Shown here one piece after another: positions 34,443 to 43,179 of a stretch of 64,000 nt of DNA (its first letter is position 1; every line of letters begins with the position of its first letter). The DNA comes from Lachnospiraceae bacterium (GTDB taxonomy: Bacteria; Bacillota; Clostridia; Lachnospirales; Lachnospiraceae): assembly GCA_021201665.1 (NCBI GenBank), contig JAJQEO010000075.1, positions 1-64,000 of the forward strand, in the 5' to 3' direction. The position numbers were made by a program, and so were the translations under genes. The notes below the pieces were generated by a model. It searched no databases. It worked only from the letters and a program-made list of their open reading frames with translations, and was not told the DNA's origin.

Positions 34443-34720
34443 GGCCATTCCTCCTTTGCAATTTTCTCAAGCATTTCATTAAGAGTTTCAAGATTAATCA
34501 CATTTTTCTTTTCAAGCCTGACATTAACAGTCGCTGAGTTCGCTGATACTTCTTCTGATGAAAATTCAGCCCAGTACATACATCCTCTGATTAAAAGTTC
34601 TTCCGAAGTCCAATGAATCCACTCGTCTTCATCCTCCGGCAGAATCAATAACCCCAAAATCACAGGCACACACAAGTCATTAAAGTTCTTCGCTCTTTTC
34701 CTGCTCTCACCTGTAGGCAT
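34439..34720 (-). CDS. DUF4365-like protein, N-terminally truncated
   Basis: 93 residues. The stretch FNDLCVPVILGLLILPEDEDEWIHW plus the following CMYWAEF and the KKNVINLETLNEMLEKI tail match the C-terminal half of DUF4365 proteins as I know them. Full-length members carry ~90 more residues of an endonuclease-like fold. Upstream in the same frame a GGAAGGGAG-ATG start is followed by only seven codons, then TGA, eight sense codons, and this ATG, which has no ribosome site of its own. The gene has probably lost its 5' part; the family E repeat begins 75 bp upstream. It could also be called a pseudogene. Confidence 0.5.
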   Translation of the reverse strand: MPTGESRKRAKNFNDLCVPVILGLLILPEDEDEWIHWTSEELLIRGCMYWAEFSSEEVSANSATVNVRLEKKNVINLETLNEMLEKIAKEEWP

Positions 34721-34795
34721 AACACTTTTGCATCCGAAATTGCTTCATTCGAAAAGCAAATTAACCATTAACTCCCTTCCGAAGCTTTACATATC

Positions 34796-34975
34796 AAAAG
34801 GAGGCGGACGATCCGCCTCCCTTTTGTCCGCGCACAAATTATAGCAAAAATCATACGCTGCCGCAAGATATACTTTTTATTATCGGTATATTCGGTTCTT
34901 TTGCAACAAGTCACACTCTGTATTAAAATATAGCATTTCCATTTTTGCGAAGGTGTGACTTGTACTATCATTACT
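34796..34975 (-). repeat. Family E repeat, copy 1 (left edge of the glycoside cassette)
   Basis: About 180 bp, ~80% identical to 42984-43160 in the same orientation. On the minus strand it holds TTGCGG (34861-34866), a 17-bp spacer, TATAAT (34838-34843), then a terminator with stem GGAGGCGGA/TCCGCCTCC (34800-34820) and TTTT. The distal part has an 11-bp inverted repeat, ACAAGTCACAC (about 34906-34916) with GTGTGACTTGT. Confidence 0.85.
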
Positions 34976-34985
34976 TTCTATATAA

Positions 34986-37664
34986 TTATTCCCGGATTTC
35001 CAACAATACTGCCCCTGTAATACCGCTTTTACAGGTCGGTGGTTCCGGGAGTGTACCATATACCGTCGGATATACTGACATCTGGCGTTCCAGCGTTGTT
35101 GCTACTTCAATACGAACCCTGTTTTCCCCTTTTCTGATCATTTCTTCCGGTATTACATATTGATAGACTGGAACAATCTGGATTCCAAGGCTTCTGTCAT
35201 TTATAAATACCTCTACTCCTTCACCCGCGTCCATAATAGTTAAACGGTATTCCGATATGTTCTCGCAGATGAAGGAATTTTCATATGCAGCGAACCCTGA
35301 AAATTTCGGATAATCCAGGTGCATCTGATCCGGAATTTTCTTCCATTCTGCCTCAGCAAAGTCTGGATAATCAATAGATCTGCATTTGCTTCTTTTCCAT
35401 AACTCCTGGTTCCAGTTTACCTGCACATATCTTACACTCCTCCTGTCTACACTGGTATTCTGACAGGCAATTTCGCAATCACTTTCCATTAAAATAATGC
35501 TTTTTCCTGGTTCCAGCGAAAATACGATACTGTCCTTCTCTTTTTCCACTTTCTCGCACGTATTATTCCATGCATCATATGCATAAATTCTGTCTCCTGA
35601 GAGTTCTCCTGGATGCAGCAGTAGTCTTCCCTCATACGTTGCTGTTCCCTCATTAACGATATAAAAAAGCTGCTCTCTGTTTTCATATTGATAATGCAGG
35701 CAGCGGATTCTGTCATTGGAAGGAGAGATTCTCTGCTCCATGATTTTGTTGTCTCTGAGATAGTCTGCCAGCTGCTCCAATTCTGCCGTCTCCGCTTTAA
35801 ATACAGATCTTCTTACTCTTCCGCTGCAGACTTTTTCCGGCAAGCCGCCTGCAAATACGACCGGTATATGCTTCTCCTGCAAGCAAAAAACTGCTTCTGC
35901 CAAATCAGCCGTTATATACTGCATATATGGAATAATGACCGCAGCATACTCATTTTCGTTAATCATCAGTCTTTCATTTTGATACACCGTATGATAATAA
36001 CTTTTTTCCGTAAAAACATCCTGTGGGATAATATCATAATCAATCTGATGATCGTATAAAAGGTGTCCCACTTTGTCCATTCCCAGATATGCTCCCATCC
36101 ACTCGCCTTCCGCATGATAAAGCAGCGCTACCTTTGAGCAGCTCTTTCCATCACTGATCAGTTCGCAGATACGATTCATATATTTCATCAATTCTCCAAA
36201 GTGACGATATTGCGGATTATTTCCATGGGCATAAAAGTGCGGCGGGCAATCCGGATCCGGAAATTCTTTCGCGGAAAAAGCATGCGGCACAAAATGATTA
36301 ATTCCTCTTACCATGAAATGATCTGCCAGATATTTTTCCAGCTGCACACCTTCTGCCCATCCGTAATTTCCAAATATCTCACAAACCGATCTGCCGCTTT
36401 TATTTGCATCAATCGCAGCCAGAGAGCTCCCCAGTTTTCCGAGTGAATAATGATAAAATTCTCCATCCCGGGACGAAAATGAATATTTATCATTGTTGTA
36501 AGAAATATCTTCGCCCTGTGGAAAAACCTGCCCTCCAATATCATCAATTCCTGACATTGTCTGTCCGCGCTGCGCTCTGAAATAATGTCCGAGTGACGTT
36601 CCTGTCCGGGTATGTAATCCATTATCTTCTACCAGATGGCCAATATATTCCACATGATGTTCCCTGCACCAGTTTCCAATCTGCTCTGAAAAACATTCCG
36701 CGACCAGCTGCGACATAATGTCCATATAACTGTGACGAGCGCTTGCCTTCCATAATTCACTGCCTTCATTTTCCCATAAATAAATCAGATTTTTTTCAAA
36801 ATCCTCCTTCCATTCCTTTCTCAATCGGATTTCCAATTCATCGCTCCACGGGAGATTCTCCACTACGCCAATTCCTGATGTTGTTTCATATAGATGCCCG
36901 TTTCCCAATTCTGGTTCATCTGAAAAAAATCCTGCAATCGTATTTCCAAAGAATTTTTTATAATGCTCATAGTGAGGTTCATAAACTGCATCCAAAAGAA
37001 CCTTACAGGATTCATGACTGAGCATATTAATATAATTTCTGTGAAAGCCTGCATTCCTGGTAAGATACAACCCATAGACTCTCCACTTCCCTTCCGGAAC
37101 CTGAAAACACAGCTTTCCCTCTTTTTCCGTCCGGGACAAAGGAATTACTTTATTCTCTTCTGTGTCAAGCCTGAATGCATAGAACCCCAGGCAGCGATCG
37201 TCTGTAAATACTCTGTTGTCATTTTCATTGGTATGACCCAGTATTTTTTCAACCTCAGTTTCTACATTTGGCAATGGTTTCCCCGCATCCGGATAATCTA
37301 TCTCTATCGTTTTCTGATCGCATTCCCATGTCCGATAACAGAGAACCTGCCTGCGCAGTCTGTCATCCTGCTCTTCTATAGCGCCATTGGCATATCCCGT
37401 TGGAAAATGTGCATCGTCCAGAATCCATACACGCATATTTTTTTTAGAAGCCTCATCGAGAATGACATCCATCGTCTCCCACCATTTGGGGCCGCAAAAA
37501 TCCGGGTGCGGACGACTTTCTACGCAAAATTCTCTGATATTTGCATCATAAATAACGTTCACATATTCTCTTAATTTTTCCTCAGATTCTCCATGCACCC
37601 AGAAAAAAGGCAGAATATAGTTCCCCTGTTTTCCGGATACAACCTTCCCTAATTTATCCACCAT
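34986..37664 (-). CDS. Putative glycoside hydrolase, GH106-like
   Basis: 892 residues from ATG 37664 (AGAGGG upstream). No signal peptide, so cytoplasmic. The N-terminal region reads like GH106-related enzymes: LPFFWVHGESEEKLREYV, FCVESRPHPDF and KNMRVWILDDAHFPTGYANG. The likely acidic site is FFSDEPELGN near residue 255. The central part continues the barrel (HLVEDNGLHTRTGTSLGHYFRAQRG), and the last ~150 residues form a jelly-roll-type galactose-binding-like domain (VEVFINDRSLGIQIVPVYQY). GH106 members are alpha-L-rhamnosidases, but the substrate here is not certain. It is last in the AraC-GPH-GH3-GH106-like array and 33 bp from the GH3 gene. Confidence 0.7.
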   Translation of the reverse strand: MVDKLGKVVSGKQGNYILPFFWVHGESEEKLREYVNVIYDANIREFCVESRPHPDFCGPKWWETMDVILDEASKKNMRVWILDDAHFPTGYANGAIEEQDDRLRRQVLCYRTWECDQKTIEIDYPDAGKPLPNVETEVEKILGHTNENDNRVFTDDRCLGFYAFRLDTEENKVIPLSRTEKEGKLCFQVPEGKWRVYGLYLTRNAGFHRNYINMLSHESCKVLLDAVYEPHYEHYKKFFGNTIAGFFSDEPELGNGHLYETTSGIGVVENLPWSDELEIRLRKEWKEDFEKNLIYLWENEGSELWKASARHSYMDIMSQLVAECFSEQIGNWCREHHVEYIGHLVEDNGLHTRTGTSLGHYFRAQRGQTMSGIDDIGGQVFPQGEDISYNNDKYSFSSRDGEFYHYSLGKLGSSLAAIDANKSGRSVCEIFGNYGWAEGVQLEKYLADHFMVRGINHFVPHAFSAKEFPDPDCPPHFYAHGNNPQYRHFGELMKYMNRICELISDGKSCSKVALLYHAEGEWMGAYLGMDKVGHLLYDHQIDYDIIPQDVFTEKSYYHTVYQNERLMINENEYAAVIIPYMQYITADLAEAVFCLQEKHIPVVFAGGLPEKVCSGRVRRSVFKAETAELEQLADYLRDNKIMEQRISPSNDRIRCLHYQYENREQLFYIVNEGTATYEGRLLLHPGELSGDRIYAYDAWNNTCEKVEKEKDSIVFSLEPGKSIILMESDCEIACQNTSVDRRSVRYVQVNWNQELWKRSKCRSIDYPDFAEAEWKKIPDQMHLDYPKFSGFAAYENSFICENISEYRLTIMDAGEGVEVFINDRSLGIQIVPVYQYVIPEEMIRKGENRVRIEVATTLERQMSVYPTVYGTLPEPPTCKSGITGAVLLEIRE

Positions 37665-37696
37665 ACCGCACACCCTCTCTAAAACAGATAAAATGA

Positions 37697-40090
37697 TTAT
37701 ACCGGCTGTTCATATGCCCTGGCACAGAATCCTCGTGTTCTTCCATCAATCGCAGCGTCCTCCGCCATTTCAAAAGAATCCGTCAGCCGGAGATCTCTGG
37801 AGCTTCCGCCTACATGAACGGTCATTTTCCCCTTTTCAACAATCCAGTTCATTTCTGTATCCAGAAACGCAAACTGACTCGGTTTCATCTCAAAGCAAAT
37901 AGTTTTCGTCTCTCCCGGCATTAAAGACACACGATAAAATCCCGCCAGCTCCTTAGCCGGACGAACCATAGATGCGACCTCATCCGTCATATAAAGCTGA
38001 ACCACTTCATCTCCAGCTACCTTACCGGTATTTGTTACATCAACTGATACTTTGATACTGTCTTTAACTGTAACTGATTTGGTCACATTCAGGTTCTGAT
38101 AATCAAACGTTGTATAACTGAGACCTTCTCCAAAATAGAATAAGGGTTCTTTGTCCCCTTCTACATATTTGCTGATAACCATACCTCCCCCCGGCGTATA
38201 TCCGCTTCCATTCTGGGAAGAATGAAATACAGGAATCTGTCCTTCAGTTTTTGGTGCAGTGATCGGAAGTCTTCCTGCCGGATTATAATCACCGAACAGA
38301 ACATCCATCAATGCTTTTCCTCCTGTTTCCCCCGGGTACCAGTTCTCAAGAACCGCGTCAAAGCTGTCTGCAATTTTTCCGCAGCATAACGGTTTGGCAT
38401 CCATATGTACAAACACAGACGGTGTCCCTGTTGCTGCAAGCTCTAAAGCCAGTTCTTCCTGAACACCTGTCAGGCCAATCCGATCGCAGTCAATCCCTTC
38501 TCCAGTCGTACAGTTCGTTCCCCATCCATATTTACCACCCATGCAGACGATAACAACATCCGCTTCTTTTGCCGCGTCAACAGCAGCTTTGAAACCACTT
38601 CTGTCTGTTCCTGCAACCTCACAGCCTTTTTTGCAGATAATCTCAGCATCCGGACATTTCTCTCTGAGTGCCTGCAAAACGGTGAGTGTTCTGCCATCAT
38701 AAATTTCCCGAAGTTTCTCTTCAATTTCAGGAGCTGTTCCACGTACGGTACTTCCCTCAAAATAGGGAAGGAAAAATGGATTTTTCTCAGCGTCTTTCAT
38801 TGCTGCCATGCCCGGCATATCCCCCATGGAACCTGACATATCTCGATCAAGCTGAGCAGGATAAGTATAACAGCCAAATAGCAATCGGACACTATCTGCA
38901 TGCGGTCCGATCAGCGCAATCCTCCGCTTTCCTTTTTCTAGCGGCAGGATGCCATCATTTTTCAGAAGCACAATCGATTCCTGTGCTGCTTTATACGATG
39001 CCAGAATCGTTCTGGATGCATCAAACGCATCTGCAAGCCATTCTTTTTTCGCTTTTGGCTGTTCCATCAGGCCATACTTTAGCTTAATTTCAAGTATCCT
39101 CTGTACCGCCTGATCCAGCAATTTGATATCAATTAATCCTTCTGCCATCGCCTCTCCCAGTGCCTGGCCATAGCCAAAAGGCATCGGTAATTCTATGTCA
39201 AGCCCTGCCCGAAGTGCTTTTACTCCGGCTGTTTTCGCATTCTCCGCCACCTTCAGATCAACCATCCGATCAAGAGACATATAATCAGATACGACAATGC
39301 CCTCAAATCCCATTTCTTCACGCAGCAAATCGGTCAGAATTTTTTTTGACCCGATGATCAGTTCATTATCCAAAGTTCCGTACGAGTTCATGATGGAATC
39401 CAGACCCGCTTCCGTAATCGCAGCCTGAAACGGCTTTCCATAAACTTCACGCAGTTCCCTGTCAGTAACAGGATTCGCCGCCATGTTCAGACCACCCAGA
39501 CAATTTCCATATCCGAGAAAATGTTTTCCTGTCGCAATTACCCCATCCTCTCCCGGGGTTCCCTGAAGCCCGCGGACAAAGGCAACACTCATCGCAGATA
39601 CGAGGGAAGGATCCTCCCCATATGTTTCTGCTACACGTCCCCATCTGGGATCTCTGGCTACATCCATAACCGGTGAAAGTGCCTGATAGACGCCGGTTGC
39701 CTGCATCTGCTTACGAATGATCGTTGTCATTTCCTCTACATTTTCAGGGTTCCATGTGGCAGCAAGGCCAATGGCAGAAGGGAAAACCGTAGCATCCGGA
39801 TGCAGATATCCAGACAAAGCCTCTGCATGCACAATAGCAGGAATCCCACAGGCTTCTAATACCATCTCCTGAATCTTCTCTACTTCATCAGCAGTCTGTT
39901 CTTTTCCGTCCGGAGTAATCAAAATGGCTACTTCTCCCAGACCACTTACAAACCGCTTTAAAACCTCAGATGGTACAGGGCCGCCTGCAAACATGCAGAG
40001 AACCTGGCCGATCTTCTGTTCAACTGTCAGATCATTTAAAATCATCCGCGCTCTTTCTTTTAAGTCTGAAGATTTACTATCATTCATCAT
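37697..40090 (-). CDS. Glycoside hydrolase family 3 (beta-glucosidase-like)
   Basis: 797 residues from ATG 40090 (AGAGGT upstream); the open frame continues to 40240 without a ribosome site. GH3 N-terminal barrel with DPRWGRVAETYGEDP, GKHFLGYG and the nucleophile region GIVVSDYMSLDRM. The GH3 C-terminal domain (VLLKNDGILPL, IALIGPHADS, GGKYGWGTNCTTGEGIDCDRIGL) and an Fn3-like C-terminal domain follow. No signal peptide, so it probably acts on imported oligosaccharides or glycosides from the adjacent symporter. The specificity (glucosidase, xylosidase or other) is not predictable. Confidence 0.92.
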   Translation of the reverse strand: MMNDSKSSDLKERARMILNDLTVEQKIGQVLCMFAGGPVPSEVLKRFVSGLGEVAILITPDGKEQTADEVEKIQEMVLEACGIPAIVHAEALSGYLHPDATVFPSAIGLAATWNPENVEEMTTIIRKQMQATGVYQALSPVMDVARDPRWGRVAETYGEDPSLVSAMSVAFVRGLQGTPGEDGVIATGKHFLGYGNCLGGLNMAANPVTDRELREVYGKPFQAAITEAGLDSIMNSYGTLDNELIIGSKKILTDLLREEMGFEGIVVSDYMSLDRMVDLKVAENAKTAGVKALRAGLDIELPMPFGYGQALGEAMAEGLIDIKLLDQAVQRILEIKLKYGLMEQPKAKKEWLADAFDASRTILASYKAAQESIVLLKNDGILPLEKGKRRIALIGPHADSVRLLFGCYTYPAQLDRDMSGSMGDMPGMAAMKDAEKNPFFLPYFEGSTVRGTAPEIEEKLREIYDGRTLTVLQALREKCPDAEIICKKGCEVAGTDRSGFKAAVDAAKEADVVIVCMGGKYGWGTNCTTGEGIDCDRIGLTGVQEELALELAATGTPSVFVHMDAKPLCCGKIADSFDAVLENWYPGETGGKALMDVLFGDYNPAGRLPITAPKTEGQIPVFHSSQNGSGYTPGGGMVISKYVEGDKEPLFYFGEGLSYTTFDYQNLNVTKSVTVKDSIKVSVDVTNTGKVAGDEVVQLYMTDEVASMVRPAKELAGFYRVSLMPGETKTICFEMKPSQFAFLDTEMNWIVEKGKMTVHVGGSSRDLRLTDSFEMAEDAAIDGRTRGFCARAYEQPV

Positions 40091-40142
40091 ACGATACCTC
40101 TTTTTCTTTTCTTCTGTCATCAGCAGCTGCCTGTCATGCCTG

Positions 40143-40231
40143 GAAAACAGCAGCATTACGTTACTCGTTCTCTCCGCGCCCCGCAGCGAGTGCGTAGCGC
40201 GGGGGTGACCTGTAACAGCATTACTGCTGTT
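40143..40231. repeat. Inverted-repeat hairpin overlapping the symporter stop (family B-like core)
   Basis: Outer arms AAAACAGCAG and CTGCTGTTTT pair, with partial pairing further in. The centre CGCAGCGAGTGCG-like core matches family B. It overlaps the last codons of the GPH symporter and could reduce read-through to the GH3 gene. Confidence 0.5.
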
Positions 40232-41576
40232 TTTCCGCATTCATCTCGTCCAGCGGGCGGAATAAGATACAGCATATGATGGGAATAAGCATCAAAACTG
40301 CCGGAATAAGCCCATAAGCGATACGGATCACCATTACAGCCGAATCTGTCTGTACCTCTGCTGTACCAACATAGCCGCCAATCTGCAGCAGCAGCCCCAT
40401 CAGAAAGGAACCGGCTGCGCCTCCGACTTTAACGAAAAAGTTGACGACCGCAGAAATGGATGCCTCCATTTTCGGAAGGTCCCTGGACACATTATAATCA
40501 GATAACTGCATGATCACCGGTGGCCTCATATATGACATCGGGAGTGTTGCAATCCCGGAAACAATCGTTCCAATTACCAGCAGGATAACATTTTTATTCG
40601 CAAGGAAAAGAAGTAAATATCCAAATATGGCCAGGATGGATGAATACATTGTAAGTGACATAACACTATGTTTTCTCATTAATGCCGGAAATGCAAACAT
40701 AAACAGAAGCATAACAATGGAACACATCTGAATGATAGAGTACAGGGACAGATTTCCCACCACACTTGTAAAGTAATACGCTCCAACCGCCATTCCCTGC
40801 ACAAGCTGCGGAACTGTTGCCGTAATAGCAAGCAGCCATACATACCGGTTCTTGCGAAGCATCAGAAGGATATCCCGAAAGTGTACTTTCTCTTCTGGCT
40901 GCTTTTCTGTATCCCCGCTGCCTTCCGGTTCCTTTTCTTTTACAAATACAAATCTGAGAATTCCAAGCAACGCGAGGGGAATCGCATACATACCAACCAG
41001 ACGTCCCCATTCGGATGAGGTGTTTCCAATGCGGGCAACAAAAATCGGAAATGTCATAGATACAACCATGCATCCGAGTGAAAGAACAATTCCTCCTGTT
41101 GCTGCAACCTTTGCGATAGCCTCGGGAGTACGGAATGCGCGAATATAATATGGTGTCTCTGCCGCTGCCAGCAATGTCTGAAATACGGAAAACACCATCG
41201 TATACATAATAAAAATCCAGATAGCTTTGCCGGTCGTTCCCCACTTTTCCGGCGTACAGAATAAAGCGTATGTACATATCCAGGCACAGATGATTGCCGG
41301 TTCATATGTCCGTCCTTGTCCAAAACGTGTATGCGTATTGTCAACAATATATCCGGCCGCCAGATCAGTAAAACTGTCAAATATTTTGCTTGCCATAAGA
41401 AGACTTCCCACAAGCATTGGGGACAGTCCCAATACATTTGTACAATACAGCGAGAGATACGCTGTGACGATAACAACTACACAGCCTATTGATATTCCTC
41501 GTGTCTGCCATGCCATATTTTTCCAGAACGGCACATAATTCGGATCTGTAAGTTTCATAGCTTTCGTTCTTCTCAT
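40221..41576 (-). CDS. Glycoside-pentoside-hexuronide (GPH) family sugar:cation symporter
   Basis: 451-residue MFS-type permease with 12 predicted helices; ATG 41576 follows GGAGG. The N-terminal GPH signature region is present (SKIFDSFTDLAAGYIVDNTHTRFGQGRTYEP, residues ~60-95), with helices and loops through residue 445 (conserved VQGMAVGAYYFT, VGGAAGSFLMGLLLQIGGY). It should import the glycoside that the two hydrolases cleave. An AraC regulator lies immediately upstream with a terminator between them. Confidence 0.9.
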   Translation of the reverse strand: MRRTKAMKLTDPNYVPFWKNMAWQTRGISIGCVVVIVTAYLSLYCTNVLGLSPMLVGSLLMASKIFDSFTDLAAGYIVDNTHTRFGQGRTYEPAIICAWICTYALFCTPEKWGTTGKAIWIFIMYTMVFSVFQTLLAAAETPYYIRAFRTPEAIAKVAATGGIVLSLGCMVVSMTFPIFVARIGNTSSEWGRLVGMYAIPLALLGILRFVFVKEKEPEGSGDTEKQPEEKVHFRDILLMLRKNRYVWLLAITATVPQLVQGMAVGAYYFTSVVGNLSLYSIIQMCSIVMLLFMFAFPALMRKHSVMSLTMYSSILAIFGYLLLFLANKNVILLVIGTIVSGIATLPMSYMRPPVIMQLSDYNVSRDLPKMEASISAVVNFFVKVGGAAGSFLMGLLLQIGGYVGTAEVQTDSAVMVIRIAYGLIPAVLMLIPIICCILFRPLDEMNAEKQQ

Positions 41577-41651
41577 AATTTCCTCCATTCTTTTTTAACC
41601 GGGTTGAACTGAATTATGCAGGTGAGCTCTCCCTGCTGTTAAAGCAAGTAT

Positions 41652-41695
41652 AAGAAAAAAAGAGACATTCGCGTTATACGTTTTGTCTCTTTTGT
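41652..41695 (-). terminator. Terminator between AraC gene and symporter gene
   Basis: Minus-strand stem AAAAGAGAC/GTCTCTTTT, with further pairing of GTATA/TATAC outside it and a long U run. The symporter operon may therefore have its own promoter in the 41700-41740 stretch. Confidence 0.65.
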
Positions 41696-41744
41696 ATACT
41701 GTTTGTATTCATTTGAATGTTATCTTTTATACGAAATATCCCTG

Positions 41745-42950
41745 CTATTCTGTAAATTCAATCATCTTATTCTCTTTTCGATATATTTCCGGAGTAGTTC
41801 CATAATATCTTTTAAAAAACTGGCTGAATCTGCCAGGAGAAGAAAACTGCATATAATCTGAAATCTGACCAATAGATTCATTCGAATAACGCAACAGATT
41901 CGCTGCTGCCCGGACTCTGTGCTCTATAATATAATCCCGTATGCTTTGCCCTGTTTCCTTTTTGAAAAGCCCCGTCAGGTACGTGCGGCTGACTGACAGT
42001 TCCTTTGCCATCTCTTCTACTGTAAACCTGGAATATAAATGTTTGGCGATGTAATTTTTACACTGCTCTACATGCGGATTCTTCACGCGTTCCTGTTTTT
42101 CTCTTAGTACTTCCTGAGAGAAACGATATGCGATCTGCTTAGATATTTCATAAATCTCCGTTACACTCTTCGCGACAGATATTTTCTGCAAAAAGAGATC
42201 CGAAAGATCATAGCAAATATCAGGTCTTGCATTACCCCGGATCGCAGCTCTCGATGCAAGTGCAATTTCTGTAACTGCAGTATATTCCATCTGCTTGAAA
42301 TCACTGTCCCTGGCTATGACTCCAACCTTTTGCAGCACATCTTCACGGCTCGATTGTTCTTCATTCTTTAAAATCCGGACAATTTTTTCAACCTCACCAT
42401 TCTCAACCATCTGAAAAAACTGAAGCTCCTCCTGATACGTATATCTGGCTCTGTTCGCCATCTCATTGTTCATCTGATGCTGAATCACCTCATACCTTTC
42501 CAGATCAGTAAACCCTTCCTGAAAATTGGGAATTTCAGGATCTTTATTCATTTCTCCTGACAACATAAAACATATCAGGGAAATCATATCTTTCATTCTG
42601 AAAAAAGAGAAACAGGGAATGGGCATCTCTCTGTTTTGCCTATGGAAATGCACATGAAAATTCCATCTCTGCTGTTTCGACAGAAATTCACCGCCCATTG
42701 GACCTGCGATACAGACACGCATCTCACTAAGCGGAATGATTGCAAAGTATACATTTTCTTCCGCCATAATCAGTTGTAATTGATCCAGCTCCGTCTTCTG
42801 AGAACACAGTATCTCTTTCAGAGCGTCCAGTTTATACGAAATTTCCTCCGCATCGGACAGCAAAGCTCCATCCGTTGATAAAAAAATAATGTCCAAACGA
42901 AACAGATTCTGAAGTTTGTTTTTTACAAATCGTTCTTTATCAGATAACAT
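41745..42950 (-). CDS. AraC family transcriptional regulator of the glycoside cassette
   Basis: 401 residues from ATG 42950 (GGGAGGAG upstream); the frame extends to a TTG inside the leader terminator. The first ~280 residues are a sensor region of unrecognised type, predominantly helical after residue 130. The C-terminal ~100 residues are a two-HTH AraC domain (FTVEEMAKELSVSRTYLTGLFKKETGQS and the second helix pair at YMQFSSPGRFSQFFKRYYGTTP). It probably activates the downstream symporter and hydrolase genes. Its leader contains the promoter and terminator of family E copy 2. Confidence 0.9.
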   Translation of the reverse strand: MLSDKERFVKNKLQNLFRLDIIFLSTDGALLSDAEEISYKLDALKEILCSQKTELDQLQLIMAEENVYFAIIPLSEMRVCIAGPMGGEFLSKQQRWNFHVHFHRQNREMPIPCFSFFRMKDMISLICFMLSGEMNKDPEIPNFQEGFTDLERYEVIQHQMNNEMANRARYTYQEELQFFQMVENGEVEKIVRILKNEEQSSREDVLQKVGVIARDSDFKQMEYTAVTEIALASRAAIRGNARPDICYDLSDLFLQKISVAKSVTEIYEISKQIAYRFSQEVLREKQERVKNPHVEQCKNYIAKHLYSRFTVEEMAKELSVSRTYLTGLFKKETGQSIRDYIIEHRVRAAANLLRYSNESIGQISDYMQFSSPGRFSQFFKRYYGTTPEIYRKENKMIEFTE

Positions 42951-42983
42951 GCTGCTCCTCCCGCTTTCACCTATTCGTTCCTG

Positions 42984-43160
42984 CAAAAGGAGGCGGACGA
43001 GCCGCCTCCTTTTTGTCTGCGTACAAAATTATAGCAAAAAACATGCGCCGCCGCAAAATATACTTTATTTTATCGGTATATTCAGCTTTTTGCAACAAGT
43101 CCTGACTAAATTATAATGTTTCCAGTTATACAGAGGTATGACTTGCACTGATAATGATAA
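42984..43160 (-). repeat. Family E repeat, copy 2 (right edge of the glycoside cassette)
   Basis: Same order of elements as at 34796: CCGCAA (43051-43056) and ATTATA (43028-43033) on the plus strand give a minus-strand TTGCGG-17-TATAAT promoter. A GGAGGCGG/CCGCCTCC terminator with a U run (42989-43010) follows. It is directly upstream of the AraC gene. Confidence 0.85.
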
Positions 43161-43179
43161 AAAACGCTGTACTGTTTTT

